Shown: positions 1-8,624 of the stretch, in pieces
Position numbering within the stretch: position 1 is the stretch's first letter
Layout: the number at the start of each line of letters is the position of its first letter
NCBI RefSeq assembly: GCF_011046555.1
Contig: NZ_CP049246.1
Location: 868,001 to 932,000, forward strand
DNA length: 64,000 nucleotides
Direction of reading: 5' to 3'
Source: Sphingobacterium lactis
GTDB taxonomy: Bacteria; Bacteroidota; Bacteroidia; Sphingobacteriales; Sphingobacteriaceae
Notes under the pieces: model-generated
The model's input: the letters and a program-made list of their open reading frames with translations, nothing else
What the model was told of the DNA's origin: nothing
Databases searched by the model: none
Translations under genes and position numbers: made by a program

Positions 1-1
1 T

Positions 2-472
2 GCAAATCAATATACAAAAATAAAAAAATTATTGACTGCATTTGAAAAATTTGAAAAACAATCTAAATCCGCTAAAAAGAAAATAGATGACTTTTTAACA
101 ACAATAAATTTCTTCTTTAAAGATTCCTCAAAAAAATTAATCTTTAAAGAGGAAACGTCAATCATAGCGTATAAAAGTTTAGATAAAAACCAAAATTTTA
201 TTGGTGATTTTAGAGATATAAGAAATTTGTCTTCAGGAGAACAACAGATATTAATTCTGTTTTCGTATATAGCATTTAATAGTGGTGACGGAAAAGTTTT
301 CATTATTGATGAACCAGAACTTTCATTACACATTAAATGGCAGGAGGATTTTTTATCATATTTAGATCAAATAAAACCAACTGGCGTACAGGTTATTTTG
401 GCAACGCATTCCCCAATACTGGCAAATAGAAAACGTGATAAAACAATAGTGTTACTTCCTTATAATGAATAA
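2..472 (+). CDS. AAA/ABC-type ATPase, C-terminal part (AriA-like), cut by window start
   Basis: The reading frame is open from the first bases of the window, so the gene begins upstream and only about 156 C-terminal residues are present. Visible motifs are an ABC signature (LSSGEQQ), a Walker B strand ending in FIIDEPELSLH and an H-loop histidine in ATHSP, the set found in SMC/OLD-like 'AAA_15/AAA_21' ATPases. The stop overlaps the start of the next gene by 8 bases, implying translational coupling. With a DUF4435 protein immediately downstream, it fits AriA of the PARIS anti-phage system (known family architecture); other ATPase-DUF4435 pairs exist, so the exact system is inferred. The DNA is very AT-rich compared with the core genes of the window. 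Confidence 0.85.
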   Translation, partial: ANQYTKIKKLLTAFEKFEKQSKSAKKKIDDFLTTINFFFKDSSKKLIFKEETSIIAYKSLDKNQNFIGDFRDIRNLSSGEQQILILFSYIAFNSGDGKVFIIDEPELSLHIKWQEDFLSYLDQIKPTGVQVILATHSPILANRKRDKTIVLLPYNE

Positions 473-1337
473 ATTTGGTTTCCCAGAGTTGTCCCAGACC
501 TTTCTTATGGGGCAAGACCTCATGTATAAGCAATTTAATGAGGTTGATTTTTTTGTAGAGGACATTGAAAGTGAACATATGTATTTCAACATTTTTAAAA
601 ATGTATTCTCTCAAGTTAAATTTGAAAAAATATTTCCGTTAGGAGGAAAGGAAAACGTAATAGAAGCTGCAAAAAAGACAGTAGCTAATAAAGATAAAAT
701 TTATTTTGTCGACCAGGATTTTGATGGAATTCTTGAAACTAAATGTAATTACCCTAACATTTTTTATCTTAAAAAATATAGTATAGAAAATTATCTAATT
801 CAAAAAGAATCAATATTTGAGATTATAAGAATTAAACAGCCTAAATTCAAAGACAAAGAGATTGAAGCAATTTTCGATTATAAAAAATTATTATTTGAAA
901 CGACTGAATTTTTAAAAGAAATGTCAATTTACTTTGTGGTAGTTCGAAAATTTAAATTGAACGATGAGTATTTAAAAATAATCGTTCACAGAGATTTTGA
1001 TGAAAACACAACTTCACCTTATTACAAGGGTAACCATATAAAAAATTATATAAAGCAAATAGAAACATCCTTAAAATCTAGAGATGGCAGAATATCTATA
1101 AATAAGCATAAGAAATTGATTCAAAATCACTTTAATACCCTTGAAGCATGCCTAAATAATATTCCAGGCAAATATTTATTGTCTATTATAAAGCAAAGAT
1201 TGATATCAAAGAAATTAATTAATGCAAATAGTGATGAAACATTTATATATTCACTTTCAAAAGAATTCAACCCTAGAATATTTAACGATATAAAATTAGA
1301 AGTAATTAATTTTAGAAACTTAAATAATACTGGTTAA
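465..1337 (+). CDS. DUF4435 / TOPRIM-like protein (AriB-like effector)
   Basis: 290 residues. Near the N-terminus there is an acidic stretch FFVEDIESEHMY (candidate TOPRIM glutamate about residue 32) followed by IYFVDQDFDGIL, giving a D-x-D-x-D cluster at residues 83-87; this E...DxD layout is the TOPRIM metal site seen in DUF4435 proteins. In PARIS the DUF4435 partner AriB is the toxic effector, held by the ATPase and released when phage proteins are sensed (known of the family). The start overlaps the ATPase stop by 8 bases. The C-terminal half is lysine-rich and unrecognised. Assignment to PARIS rather than another ATPase-DUF4435 pair is inference because the ATPase N-terminus is outside the window. 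Confidence 0.8.
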   Translation: MNKFGFPELSQTFLMGQDLMYKQFNEVDFFVEDIESEHMYFNIFKNVFSQVKFEKIFPLGGKENVIEAAKKTVANKDKIYFVDQDFDGILETKCNYPNIFYLKKYSIENYLIQKESIFEIIRIKQPKFKDKEIEAIFDYKKLLFETTEFLKEMSIYFVVVRKFKLNDEYLKIIVHRDFDENTTSPYYKGNHIKNYIKQIETSLKSRDGRISINKHKKLIQNHFNTLEACLNNIPGKYLLSIIKQRLISKKLINANSDETFIYSLSKEFNPRIFNDIKLEVINFRNLNNTG

Positions 1338-1515
1338 GATTAACCAATCATAAAGGTGTCTAATGAATTAAAGAGGGTAGACTTATCTGTTTTTGCACCC
1401 TTTCTCAGACAAGCTTTTTAACTTGATTAGCATCATTTTTATTTAAAAGATTGGACTTCAAAACATGCTCCTAAAACACTTTTAAAATTTCCGTTTCCAA
1501 ACTTAAAATATCGAA

Positions 1516-1779
1516 TTGTTTATCTATATTCAAAAAATAAAAAACCAAAAAATCTTTAAAAAATATGAATTGGGTAAAACAAATGAAAGACTTCCAGAAG
1601 CAAATAATGATATTCATGTAGTGTTGGTAACAAAGGTAAATTTCACATTTCTAGCAGTGGGACTTTACATGAGACTTGAAAATAAATGGTACTATATGGA
1701 TAAGGGTAGACCAAGTGATCTAGTCATTGAAAATGTTAATGTTTGGGTAGAAAATATTGGATTACATTTAACATTCTAA
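1516..1779 (+). CDS. Hypothetical small protein (TTG start)
   Basis: 87 residues if started at TTG; an in-frame stop lies just upstream and there is no early ATG. The middle (LPEANNDIHVVLVTK...GLYMRLENKWYYM) has a weak resemblance to DUF551-like proteins, where a G-x-Y/W strand pattern follows an LPE motif, but it is too short to call. A second open frame ending at about position 1560 overlaps the 5' end, so this may be the remnant of a longer, shifted gene. It is followed by an inverted repeat at 1815-1848. No function assigned. Confidence 0.35.
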   Translation: MFIYIQKIKNQKIFKKYELGKTNERLPEANNDIHVVLVTKVNFTFLAVGLYMRLENKWYYMDKGRPSDLVIENVNVWVENIGLHLTF

Positions 1780-1814
1780 TTTATTCGACAGAACATCCAT
1801 AATAGATAATTTTG

Positions 1815-1848
1815 AATAGTGGCTGAATTATAGAAAACAGCCACTATT
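1815..1848. terminator. Bidirectional terminator-like hairpin
   Basis: Perfect 11-base arms AATAGTGGCTG and CAGCCACTATT flank a 12-base loop. It sits between two convergent genes; the stop codon of the minus-strand gene lies in the loop. U-tracts on both sides are weak. Confidence 0.55.
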
Positions 1849-2577
1849 AATTTTAGAGTTCGGCACTATGGATGCCATTACAAAATCATCATCACGTGAT
1901 TCCTTCAATGCTTCTATAAAATTATCTGACTCATCAACTATAAGGGAATTAAGGTTCAAATAAGGTTCTAAATCATTCATTGTAAACTCATAGATCCTCC
2001 TTAATAAAGTATTTGTGAAAAATTTACCAATCATTTCCTCACATCTATAATCAAGATTATAACTTATATAGTATTCACACCTTTGATTACAAGCTAAAAC
2101 AATATCACAGAATAATGTGATTGTCTGATGTAATAGATTGTAGTTACCTCCCCTTTCTTCCCACATAACGTCAACTTTAGTACATAACTTTTCTTCTTTC
2201 ATCCAAGACTGTGTACGATAAATGGTTTCCAGAATATTCAAGTAAGCCTCATGAACACGATCATTTCGATCCCTAACTTCGTACGAACAAAACTCCGTTA
2301 ACCAAGTATGCTTGAAATTTGCAATGAACCAATCAATAAATTCCGAATCACTGGCATTAGGGTACTGCAACGAGTAAACAGATTTTGCTTTTAAGATCGT
2401 TTCATCAAGGGTTAGATTGTAATGAAGTGCATCGCGTTCAATTTTGTAAAGATTATATTTTGATAAATCCATATCCTTGGCAGGCAGAATACTTTGTTCA
2501 GATGTACAAAAAGCATGTATTAAAGAGTGAAAATTTTTATTATTCAAAACAAAAGGGCTATTTAATTTGATGAGCAA
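1828..2577 (-). CDS. Hypothetical protein, 249 aa
   Basis: No recognised domain. The longest version starts at TTG (2577), where it overlaps by 20 bases the 3' end of the frameshifted secreted-protein gene upstream; the next ATG would remove about 35 residues. The protein is soluble-looking, rich in acidic and aromatic residues, with no signal peptide or membrane segment. The overlap suggests it belongs to a two-gene unit with the upstream secreted protein, an arrangement seen in effector/immunity or accessory cassettes, but nothing in the sequence proves that. Composition is AT-rich like the rest of the first 4.5 kb. Confidence 0.6.
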   Translation of the reverse strand: MLIKLNSPFVLNNKNFHSLIHAFCTSEQSILPAKDMDLSKYNLYKIERDALHYNLTLDETILKAKSVYSLQYPNASDSEFIDWFIANFKHTWLTEFCSYEVRDRNDRVHEAYLNILETIYRTQSWMKEEKLCTKVDVMWEERGGNYNLLHQTITLFCDIVLACNQRCEYYISYNLDYRCEEMIGKFFTNTLLRRIYEFTMNDLEPYLNLNSLIVDESDNFIEALKESRDDDFVMASIVPNSKINSGCFL

Positions 2578-2978
2578 ATAATTTTATTTGATAAGCGTTT
2601 TCTCCAAAACCCAATTCTGACAAGTGATAAATTTCTTGAAAATAGACATTTATCCTGCCATTTCCATTGTCGAGACCTATCACATAAATAACAATATCAC
2701 TAAATTTATCATTTCTATTTATATAAAATGAATAGTGATCCTTATAGCGATAATCCCTTTTTAAATGGAAAGTTTGACCTGGTAAAAATAAAGTCACATG
2801 ATCCCCAAATTTCTCAATTTTAATAGTTTTATTTAAAAACTGGTTTTGAGTAAGACGAGAAAAATCACCTTCAACATTTTTAGTTGTTAAATTAGAAATT
2901 TTGTATGTAAAAAATTTGGACTGTGAATATCCTAAAGATAATGTACATAAATAAAATAATGGATAAAAGATGTTTCAT
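2558..2978 (-). pseudogene. Secreted hypothetical protein broken by a single frameshift
   Basis: The ATG at 2978 opens a good signal peptide start (MKHLLSIILFM) but that frame soon stops. The neighbouring frame, open from a stop at 2975-2977, continues with LSLGYSQS, a typical signal-peptidase region, and runs through ISNLTTKNVEGDF...GQTFHLKRDYRY to the stop at 2558. Adding one base near position 2947 joins the two halves into a clean protein of about 139 residues with a complete signal peptide. A GTG at 2797 could give only the last 79 residues. Either a genuine inactivating indel or an assembly error. The mature part is unrecognised. It overlaps the downstream 249-aa gene. Confidence 0.6.
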
Positions 2979-3418
2979 AGGAATAATTCAAATAATCAAT
3001 TGGTGTTAAGTAGAATGGTTATCAAATAAGAAGCGTGGGACAAATAATAGTTAACGCTTTCAAAAGTAAAACGAGATAATCAATAATAAATACGGTAAAC
3101 CGTAGTCCAATAAAAAAATGGCTTTATGGCAATCAGCTCTCCAAAAGATCAATTAGTTAATAAAAATACCGTGCGAAATTACCTAGAACGAAATTGCTGT
3201 GAGAGGAACTTGGGAGAAACCTACACAACATAAAAAATTAGTCCATCCAAGGATTATTATACCTCATAAAAATCAGCCAATCCATTCTTGTTTTACCTTT
3301 CACAATTCCTACTTGTATTGTTTCAAAAACTTCAACCTAACATAATTACATGAATGCTATTTCCTATATTGCATTCATAATAATTTTAACAGAGATTTCA
3401 TCAAATATTGCGCATTAA
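2979..3418. other. AT-rich gene-free stretch
   Basis: About 440 bases without a credible reading frame on either strand. I see only short imperfect palindromes and no recognisable RNA gene. It separates the broken secreted-protein gene from the small membrane protein and is probably decayed accessory DNA. Confidence 0.5.
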
Positions 3419-3667
3419 ATGAGTGAAAGTAATTTAAATCTTCTAACAGATGAGGAATTGTTAGGGAGAAAAAAGAAAGCAAAATCAAGCCAAATTATTT
3501 CTGCGGTTTTGATCGGGTTTTTGGTAGGAATAGCTGTTTATAGCACAATAAATAAGGGGATTGGCTTTTTCACCTTCTTTCCATTGTTTTTTGTCTTTTT
3601 ATTGGTTAAAAATTCAAGTGATATAAAGAATATTGAGCAAGAAATAAAGAAAAGAAACTTGAATTAG
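3419..3667 (+). CDS. Small two-helix membrane protein
   Basis: 82 residues starting at ATG. A charged N-terminus (LTDEELLGRKKKAKSSQ) is followed by two hydrophobic segments at about residues 24-43 and 48-63, then a charged, lysine/glutamate-rich tail (IEQEIKKRNLN). This layout is common in short inner-membrane proteins of Bacteroidota with no known role. It stands alone, with a good hairpin terminator about 110 bases downstream. Real gene likely; function unknown. Confidence 0.6.
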   Translation: MSESNLNLLTDEELLGRKKKAKSSQIISAVLIGFLVGIAVYSTINKGIGFFTFFPLFFVFLLVKNSSDIKNIEQEIKKRNLN

Positions 3668-3779
3668 GATGAATGTTTTACGCAAAAGCTGTGGTAAATA
3701 AGTATAATTAATATTTTTGAAATGCAAGATCTATGAGGTTGGCAAATGATACCTATTGAATTGTATTCTCTAATAAGAA

Positions 3780-3816
3780 CCCTCTAACTTTCATCAAGTT
3801 AGAGGGTTTGATTTTT
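3780..3816 (+). terminator. Rho-independent terminator
   Basis: Perfect 11-base stem CCCTCTAACTT / AAGTTAGAGGG with a 5-base loop, followed by TTTGATTTTT. It lies downstream of the small membrane protein gene and just before the end of the convergent lipoprotein gene. Confidence 0.7.
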
Positions 3817-3864
3817 ATGGTTAAAAACCATTACGGATTACTATTTAATCTGATTCACTTATTT

Positions 3865-4209
3865 CTACCAAACGAAATGGGTGTTATAACTTTGTTTGTT
3901 GTGCTCTTCATCTCCTTGCTCGATGGCAACGAGTTTGTTATTTTTAAACACAAACAAGTGGTTCGTAGTTGTCGTGCTCCAAGACCATCCCCCATCATCC
4001 CAAGTTTTTTCTTTGTAATAAAGAATCTCTTGTAGATTTTCTTCTTTATCATATTTTGCGGAACGTTTAAAAGGTTTTCCCGCAGTTTTTATCACCTGTT
4101 CTTTGGTCATCCCCAAACTGACCTTGTTGGAAAGAGTAGTTTGTGTTGCACAACTAGTAATAAAGATGATCACTGTAAAAAGTGCTAATGCAAAAAAAGT
4201 TTGTTTCAT
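3865..4209 (-). CDS. BamE/SmpA-like lipoprotein
   Basis: 114 residues. The N-terminus MKQTFFALALFTVIIFITSC is a lipoprotein signal with a lipobox ending at Cys20. The mature part begins with KVSLGMTKEQVIKTAGKPF, the pattern (G-M-t-k-e-q-V...G-x-P) shared by the BamE/SmpA/OmlA fold, followed by a strand containing FVFKNNKLVAIEQG. BamE itself is a small partner of the beta-barrel assembly machine, but many small lipoproteins of this fold have other or unknown roles, so only the fold is claimed. A -7-like CAAAAATA (minus-strand TATTTTTG) occurs at 4272-4279. It is the last gene of the AT-rich left region. Confidence 0.75.
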   Translation of the reverse strand: MKQTFFALALFTVIIFITSCATQTTLSNKVSLGMTKEQVIKTAGKPFKRSAKYDKEENLQEILYYKEKTWDDGGWSWSTTTTNHLFVFKNNKLVAIEQGDEEHNKQSYNTHFVW

Positions 4210-4538
4210 AGTTTTAATAAAATGGTTGTAGTTTGTTAATAGTCTATTTCATAGAATCTCTAATTCATGAACAAAAATACATAATTATTTTATTAGGATA
4301 AATTTTTATTCAAAACAAACTAACATGGCTTTTGAATTAAATTTTAATAATGTTATGATGTCCTTTTCCAAGCAACTATTTTAGGGATTTTACTTCTTGT
4401 AGACAGGGCAGTAGGTTTAGCGTAAGTGACGTTGAATATGTAAAGACTATATCTTCTGAAGATATTGTTGATTTTGGGTATTCATTGCGGTAACCTTGGA
4501 GACCTCATCGCACGCTAAAAACACATCCACTATACCCC
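4210..4538. other. Gene-free stretch with a possible gene remnant
   Basis: About 330 bases between the lipoprotein and the carbohydrate cluster. A 45-residue open frame without a start (about 4359-4493, containing FSVSDVEYVKTISSEDIVDF) looks protein-like and may be the tail of a decayed gene. Nothing else recognised. Confidence 0.35.
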
Positions 4539-5615
4539 CTAACTATACCGCTCCACCCCCGGCGATTTCCATTCTTTTTTGGCACTTAAGTACGCCATCC
4601 AGAAAGAAATATTACTTTCGGCACCTTGATTTTTATTGATGCCGTGTTCATCGAGGCCATCGTAGCAGGCCATTTGTTCAAAATTGAATAGGCCTAATTT
4701 TTTATCATTCTTGCCTAAAAACCAGAGAAACGCCGTGCGGATCCTTTCGGAACAATCAATTGCCGTTTGGTATTGCTTAAGTTCTTCGTAGAGCATAATG
4801 ATGCTGGCGACCTCAATGGGTTGCTGGCCAAATTCGCTAATGGGGTGGCCGATGCGGTACCAGCCGTTGTTGCCAATTGTGGATAAGTGTCCATGGCGAA
4901 ATAATATTTTATCCAAGAAAATCACGCTTTCCAGGGCGATGTCGGCTATTTCTTTGTTTTTCAACATTTTTGCCGCCCGTAACAATGCCAATGGGATGAT
5001 GGCATTATCGTAGGAAATGATCTCTTCGTACCAGTGCCAATTTTCGCGTCTGCAGCTTTTGTATTCCTTCATGATAAACTGCACCAGGGTCTTGAGCAAC
5101 TTCTGGTGGAACTTCTCTTTGGGATTGGCTTCCAGGAAATGCAGGATGCCCAGGGTATTATAGGCTACTGCACGAATGGAGCGGCTGCTCTGCACATGAT
5201 GGATGGCACGATCGAAAATCTCGCGTGTAACGTCATGGAATTGGGAAAATCGTTTCTTCGAAAGAAGGTAACCCAGGGTCCACATGGTGCGGCCCATGCT
5301 ATCTTCCGATCCGATGGATTCCAGGAATTGCAGGTCGTAGGACATGAAGTTGCGGAACCAACCCTTCTCTTCCTGCGCATACAGGATAAAAGCCAGGTAG
5401 GTTGATAGGAGTCTGCTGTCAATGGGTTCTCCTTCCGTATCCGCCATCAAAAGTAACAGCAAAGCACGGCAATTATCATCCAGGCAGTAGCCGTGGTGGT
5501 AATTGGGGATATTGAATTTTCCGTGCTGAAAAATTCCTGTTTGGGTGCTGAACCGCTCCAGGTATCCCCAATCGACTTGGGGAACATCCTTAAAAAATTC
5601 CCTTAAGTCCCTCAT
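4539..5615 (-). CDS. Six-hairpin glycosidase-like protein linked to a GT4 glycosyltransferase
   Basis: 358 residues from the ATG at 5615 (MRDLREFFK), preceded by a GAAAGGAAG-like site; the frame is open further upstream but would overlap the glycosyltransferase. It contains YHHGYCLDDNCRALL near the N-terminus and repeated helix pairs with W/Y-rich turns (NWHWYEEIISYDNAIIP), as in alpha/alpha six-barrel glycoside hydrolase-like proteins. No signal peptide is visible, so it acts in the cytoplasm. It follows the GT4 gene by 35 bases and lies opposite a GH130 gene, so it probably works on the same mannose-type glycan. The precise reaction is unknown. Confidence 0.75.
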   Translation of the reverse strand: MRDLREFFKDVPQVDWGYLERFSTQTGIFQHGKFNIPNYHHGYCLDDNCRALLLLLMADTEGEPIDSRLLSTYLAFILYAQEEKGWFRNFMSYDLQFLESIGSEDSMGRTMWTLGYLLSKKRFSQFHDVTREIFDRAIHHVQSSRSIRAVAYNTLGILHFLEANPKEKFHQKLLKTLVQFIMKEYKSCRRENWHWYEEIISYDNAIIPLALLRAAKMLKNKEIADIALESVIFLDKILFRHGHLSTIGNNGWYRIGHPISEFGQQPIEVASIIMLYEELKQYQTAIDCSERIRTAFLWFLGKNDKKLGLFNFEQMACYDGLDEHGINKNQGAESNISFWMAYLSAKKEWKSPGVERYS

Positions 5616-5650
5616 ATTTTTGCTTCCTTTCAAACGATGGCCTCCACGAT

Positions 5651-6850
5651 CTATGATGAAATGAGGTTTCTTGTCTTCCCTGCCGGTAAGAATTTCAAGG
5701 CACTTTCCCATTTCAACTGTTTCACTTTGGGCTTTGTACTCACCAAAGACGAGATCAGTTTCAGATGGGACTTTCCGACATTGTACCACGACATGCTCTT
5801 GCCGAAGTTGGCGGCATTATCCCGGTAGGATTGCATCAATTTTGGATCCTTCAGTAGATTGTCGATGATTTTAGCCAATCCATCCGAATCGTTGAAGTCG
5901 AATAGACAACCCCTGTTGTCTGCAAGAAGGTCCTTAGCATACCAATACGGGGTTGACAGTACGGCAGCACCGGCACCCAGCGCAAAGGAAAGCGTTCCAC
6001 TGCTCATCTGGTTTTCATTCGGATACGGCGTCACATACATATCACAGGCTTTCAGGTAGACCTGAAGCATTTCATCACTCACGAAGTGGTCGACGAAGAA
6101 TAGCTTCCCCGAGAGGTTAAGCTTTCCGGCCTGGCTGATTAGGCTATTCTTGTAGCTTTCACCTTCCACCTTCAAAACATTGGGGTGGGTGGCACCAAGG
6201 ATGATATAGATAAAATCGTCATCTTCAATTTTGGACAGGGCATCAATGGCCACTTCGTAGCCTTTGTTCCTGCCGAGTAATCCGAAGGACAGCATCACCT
6301 TTTTATCCTCGAGTCCTAAGCGGGCTTTCGCTTCCTTGCTGCTGATCTTGAAATCAGGAACCCCATGGGGAATCAGCTCCATGTCATCCGCCGTAAGACC
6401 ATATACTTCCTTCATCATGTCCACGCCACGTTTGGTCATCACGGTGATTCTATCGCTCAGGGTCGCCAAGGTTTGAATCACCTTGAACTCTTCGAGATTT
6501 GGTTTTTGCAGGATCGTATGGAGGTTTGTAATCGTGGGCATCTGTACGTGCTGCATGAAATCCAGAATAAAATTCCCCGCATCGCCTCCGAAGATACCGA
6601 ACTCATGCTGCAGGATGCAGCAGTCGTAATTTTGTTTATTTGCCCAATCTGCTGCGGTCGTATAAGTCGCCTTATTGTCGCGCACGATTGTATGCTTCAC
6701 TTCGGGAGGGAATGAATTTTCCGAACCATCAGAAATTGCAATGATGTCAACATCATTTGAGTGGTCTGCGAGAGACTGGTACAGATCATGCGTAAAGGTG
6801 GCAATACCACACTTTCTAGGCATGTAGGTTCCAATGATTAAAACTTTCAT
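5651..6850 (-). CDS. Glycosyltransferase family 4 (group 1)
   Basis: 399 residues. The N-terminal Rossmann strand MKVLIIGTYMPRKCGIATF includes the glycine-rich acceptor-side motif typical of GT4 enzymes; the C-terminal GT-B domain begins with MLSFGLLGRNKGYEVAIDAL and contains CDMYVTPYPNENQMSSG with the conserved glutamate region. No signal peptide: a cytoplasmic transferase using a nucleotide-sugar donor. It is the first gene of a minus-strand pair and is divergent from GH130 (178-base gap holding both promoters). The set GT4, six-hairpin protein and GH130 suggests synthesis and phosphorolytic recycling of a mannose-containing oligosaccharide; the substrate is inferred from GH130. Confidence 0.9.
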   Translation of the reverse strand: MKVLIIGTYMPRKCGIATFTHDLYQSLADHSNDVDIIAISDGSENSFPPEVKHTIVRDNKATYTTAADWANKQNYDCCILQHEFGIFGGDAGNFILDFMQHVQMPTITNLHTILQKPNLEEFKVIQTLATLSDRITVMTKRGVDMMKEVYGLTADDMELIPHGVPDFKISSKEAKARLGLEDKKVMLSFGLLGRNKGYEVAIDALSKIEDDDFIYIILGATHPNVLKVEGESYKNSLISQAGKLNLSGKLFFVDHFVSDEMLQVYLKACDMYVTPYPNENQMSSGTLSFALGAGAAVLSTPYWYAKDLLADNRGCLFDFNDSDGLAKIIDNLLKDPKLMQSYRDNAANFGKSMSWYNVGKSHLKLISSLVSTKPKVKQLKWESALKFLPAGKTRNLISS

Positions 6851-7028
6851 ATATCCTTTTGCTTTTTGTTAAACTGATCTTAGATAGATAGTGTTGTGCA
6901 ATAGGAACAGTTGATAGCCATAAATTGTTCGTTTTGGTATTGTAACAAATTAAAGATGACAATTTGTAAACAAGTCGGGATTTCTCGGGTTATTAAAAAA
7001 GTTGTAATTAAAACATAAAAGGAATACT

Positions 7029-8504
7029 ATGGGAATCACGGTCACGCGTAAGAATATATTTTTCAAGCCCAAGTTGGACAGGGTGTTGGCGCGACGGTTC
7101 AATCTGTCGCCCGAGAGGTCCAAGAAGATTATCGAACGGGTTCTGAGCCTATCCGAGGAGCGGCAGAAAAGTTTGATCACCCAGATCTTAAGGAATTATG
7201 CCCGCCGGCATCGCAGCATCATCCAGGTGCTAGAGCGTAACTTTAAAATGAAGGAACCGGAGCTCAAGGAAATGAAGATCGATAAACAGAAGCTGAGCGA
7301 TGTGGAAAAACTATTGATAGGTTCCTATTTCACAATGGAGTATTCTATTGAGGCCGCAGCCTATTTCAACCCATCGATCGTTTTCTCGCCCGATCAATCA
7401 CAGACCCATGACGAAGAGCGTCGCGTTATCTTAAGTTTTCGCGCTGTGGGCGAGGGGCATTTGTCCTCGTTGGTCTTTCGGTCAGGGATTATCGATAAAC
7501 ACCTGAACATTCAGCTCGATGAGGTGGGGATTTTGTTGGATAAGCCAAAGAATGTTACCAATACCCGTTATAAAAAAGAGGAATTTCTGCAGAAACTGCA
7601 ACAATTGCACAACCTAGATGAGGATCTATTGGAGGTTATCGAGAAGAAGTTCACGGATTCCTTTATTTACGATGAGCTGATCCGTTTTGTGGCAGAAATC
7701 GAAGAAGAGAACGAGATTACGCATGAGGGAGAGATCATCATGAAGCAGATCCGTTGGCTGGCATCTTCACATTATGAGATCAGCTACTCCCTGGATACCT
7801 CCATTTCCGAACGGGTGATCTTTCCATTCAGTGACACCGAAAAGAATGGGATCGAGGATGCGCGTTTCGTTAAGTTCCGCAGCTCCAATGGGAAGGAGAC
7901 CTACTATGCGACCTATACCGCGTATGACGGGCATTCCATCCTGCCCAAATTAATCTCCACGAAGGATTTCATCAATTTCAAGATACAGCCGATCAACGGA
8001 AAGATCGCGAACAAGGGTGCTGCGCTGTTCCCTCGGAAGGTGAATGGCAAGTACGCCATGTTGTGCCGTGTGGATGGAGAGAACAGCTATGTGGCCTTTT
8101 CGGATAGCCTGATCAACTGGCACGATGAGGTCCACCTGGTTGCCGAGCCGGAATACCCTTACGAGTTCATCCAGGTCGGAAACTGTGGTTCGCCATTGGA
8201 AACGGAGAAAGGATGGTTGGTGATTACCCATTCCGTGGGGCCGATGCGGGAATATGTCATCGGAGCGATGTTGCTGGACCTAAATGATCCAACAAAAGTG
8301 TTGGGTAAACTTGCCGAGCCTTTGTTGTTTGCGAATGAGGAAGAACGCAATGGCTATGTGCCCAATGTGCTGTATTCGTGTGGGCAAATTATTCATAACA
8401 ATCACCTGATATTGCCTTATGCATATTCTGACCATGAATCCACCTATTCTACCATCTGCTTGGATGAATTGTTGTCGACCTTATTGGGTGAGTCGCCGGA
8501 ATAA
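7029..8504 (+). CDS. GH130 family glycoside phosphorylase/hydrolase (mannoside-active)
   Basis: 491 residues. The C-terminal two thirds is a five-bladed beta-propeller of the GH130 type: FNPSIV, a catalytic-region GIEDARFVKF, NKGAALFPRKVNGKYAMLCR, GNCGSPLETEKGWLVITH and RNGYVPNVLYSCG are all in family order. GH130 enzymes release mannose or mannose-1-phosphate from beta-mannosides. The first ~110 residues are a basic helical extension (RHRSIIQVLERNFK) longer than in the minimal enzymes. No signal peptide, so cytoplasmic, compatible with phosphorolysis. Divergently transcribed from the GT4/six-hairpin pair. Phosphorylase versus hydrolase and linkage are not decidable here. Confidence 0.88.
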   Translation: MGITVTRKNIFFKPKLDRVLARRFNLSPERSKKIIERVLSLSEERQKSLITQILRNYARRHRSIIQVLERNFKMKEPELKEMKIDKQKLSDVEKLLIGSYFTMEYSIEAAAYFNPSIVFSPDQSQTHDEERRVILSFRAVGEGHLSSLVFRSGIIDKHLNIQLDEVGILLDKPKNVTNTRYKKEEFLQKLQQLHNLDEDLLEVIEKKFTDSFIYDELIRFVAEIEEENEITHEGEIIMKQIRWLASSHYEISYSLDTSISERVIFPFSDTEKNGIEDARFVKFRSSNGKETYYATYTAYDGHSILPKLISTKDFINFKIQPINGKIANKGAALFPRKVNGKYAMLCRVDGENSYVAFSDSLINWHDEVHLVAEPEYPYEFIQVGNCGSPLETEKGWLVITHSVGPMREYVIGAMLLDLNDPTKVLGKLAEPLLFANEEERNGYVPNVLYSCGQIIHNNHLILPYAYSDHESTYSTICLDELLSTLLGESPE

Positions 8505-8624
8505 ATTAATCCATTGATTTAGAAACATCTATGGAAAGTCGTTTAAACACCTTTTTTGTCGATAGCGTTTATGGTTTGATATTTGTGAAAATGGGAACAG
8601 ACTATTAATAAAAAACAATTTATC

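Noticed and set aside
3808..4035. 75-codon frame opposite the BamE-like lipoprotein
   Set aside because: Overlaps the lipoprotein gene on the other strand, which has a clear lipobox and domain signature, and starts inside the terminator region.
4359..4493. 45-residue open frame without a start codon (FSVSDVEYVKTISSEDIVDF)
   Set aside because: Protein-like but lacks start and upstream continuity; noted only as a possible remnant within the intergenic feature.
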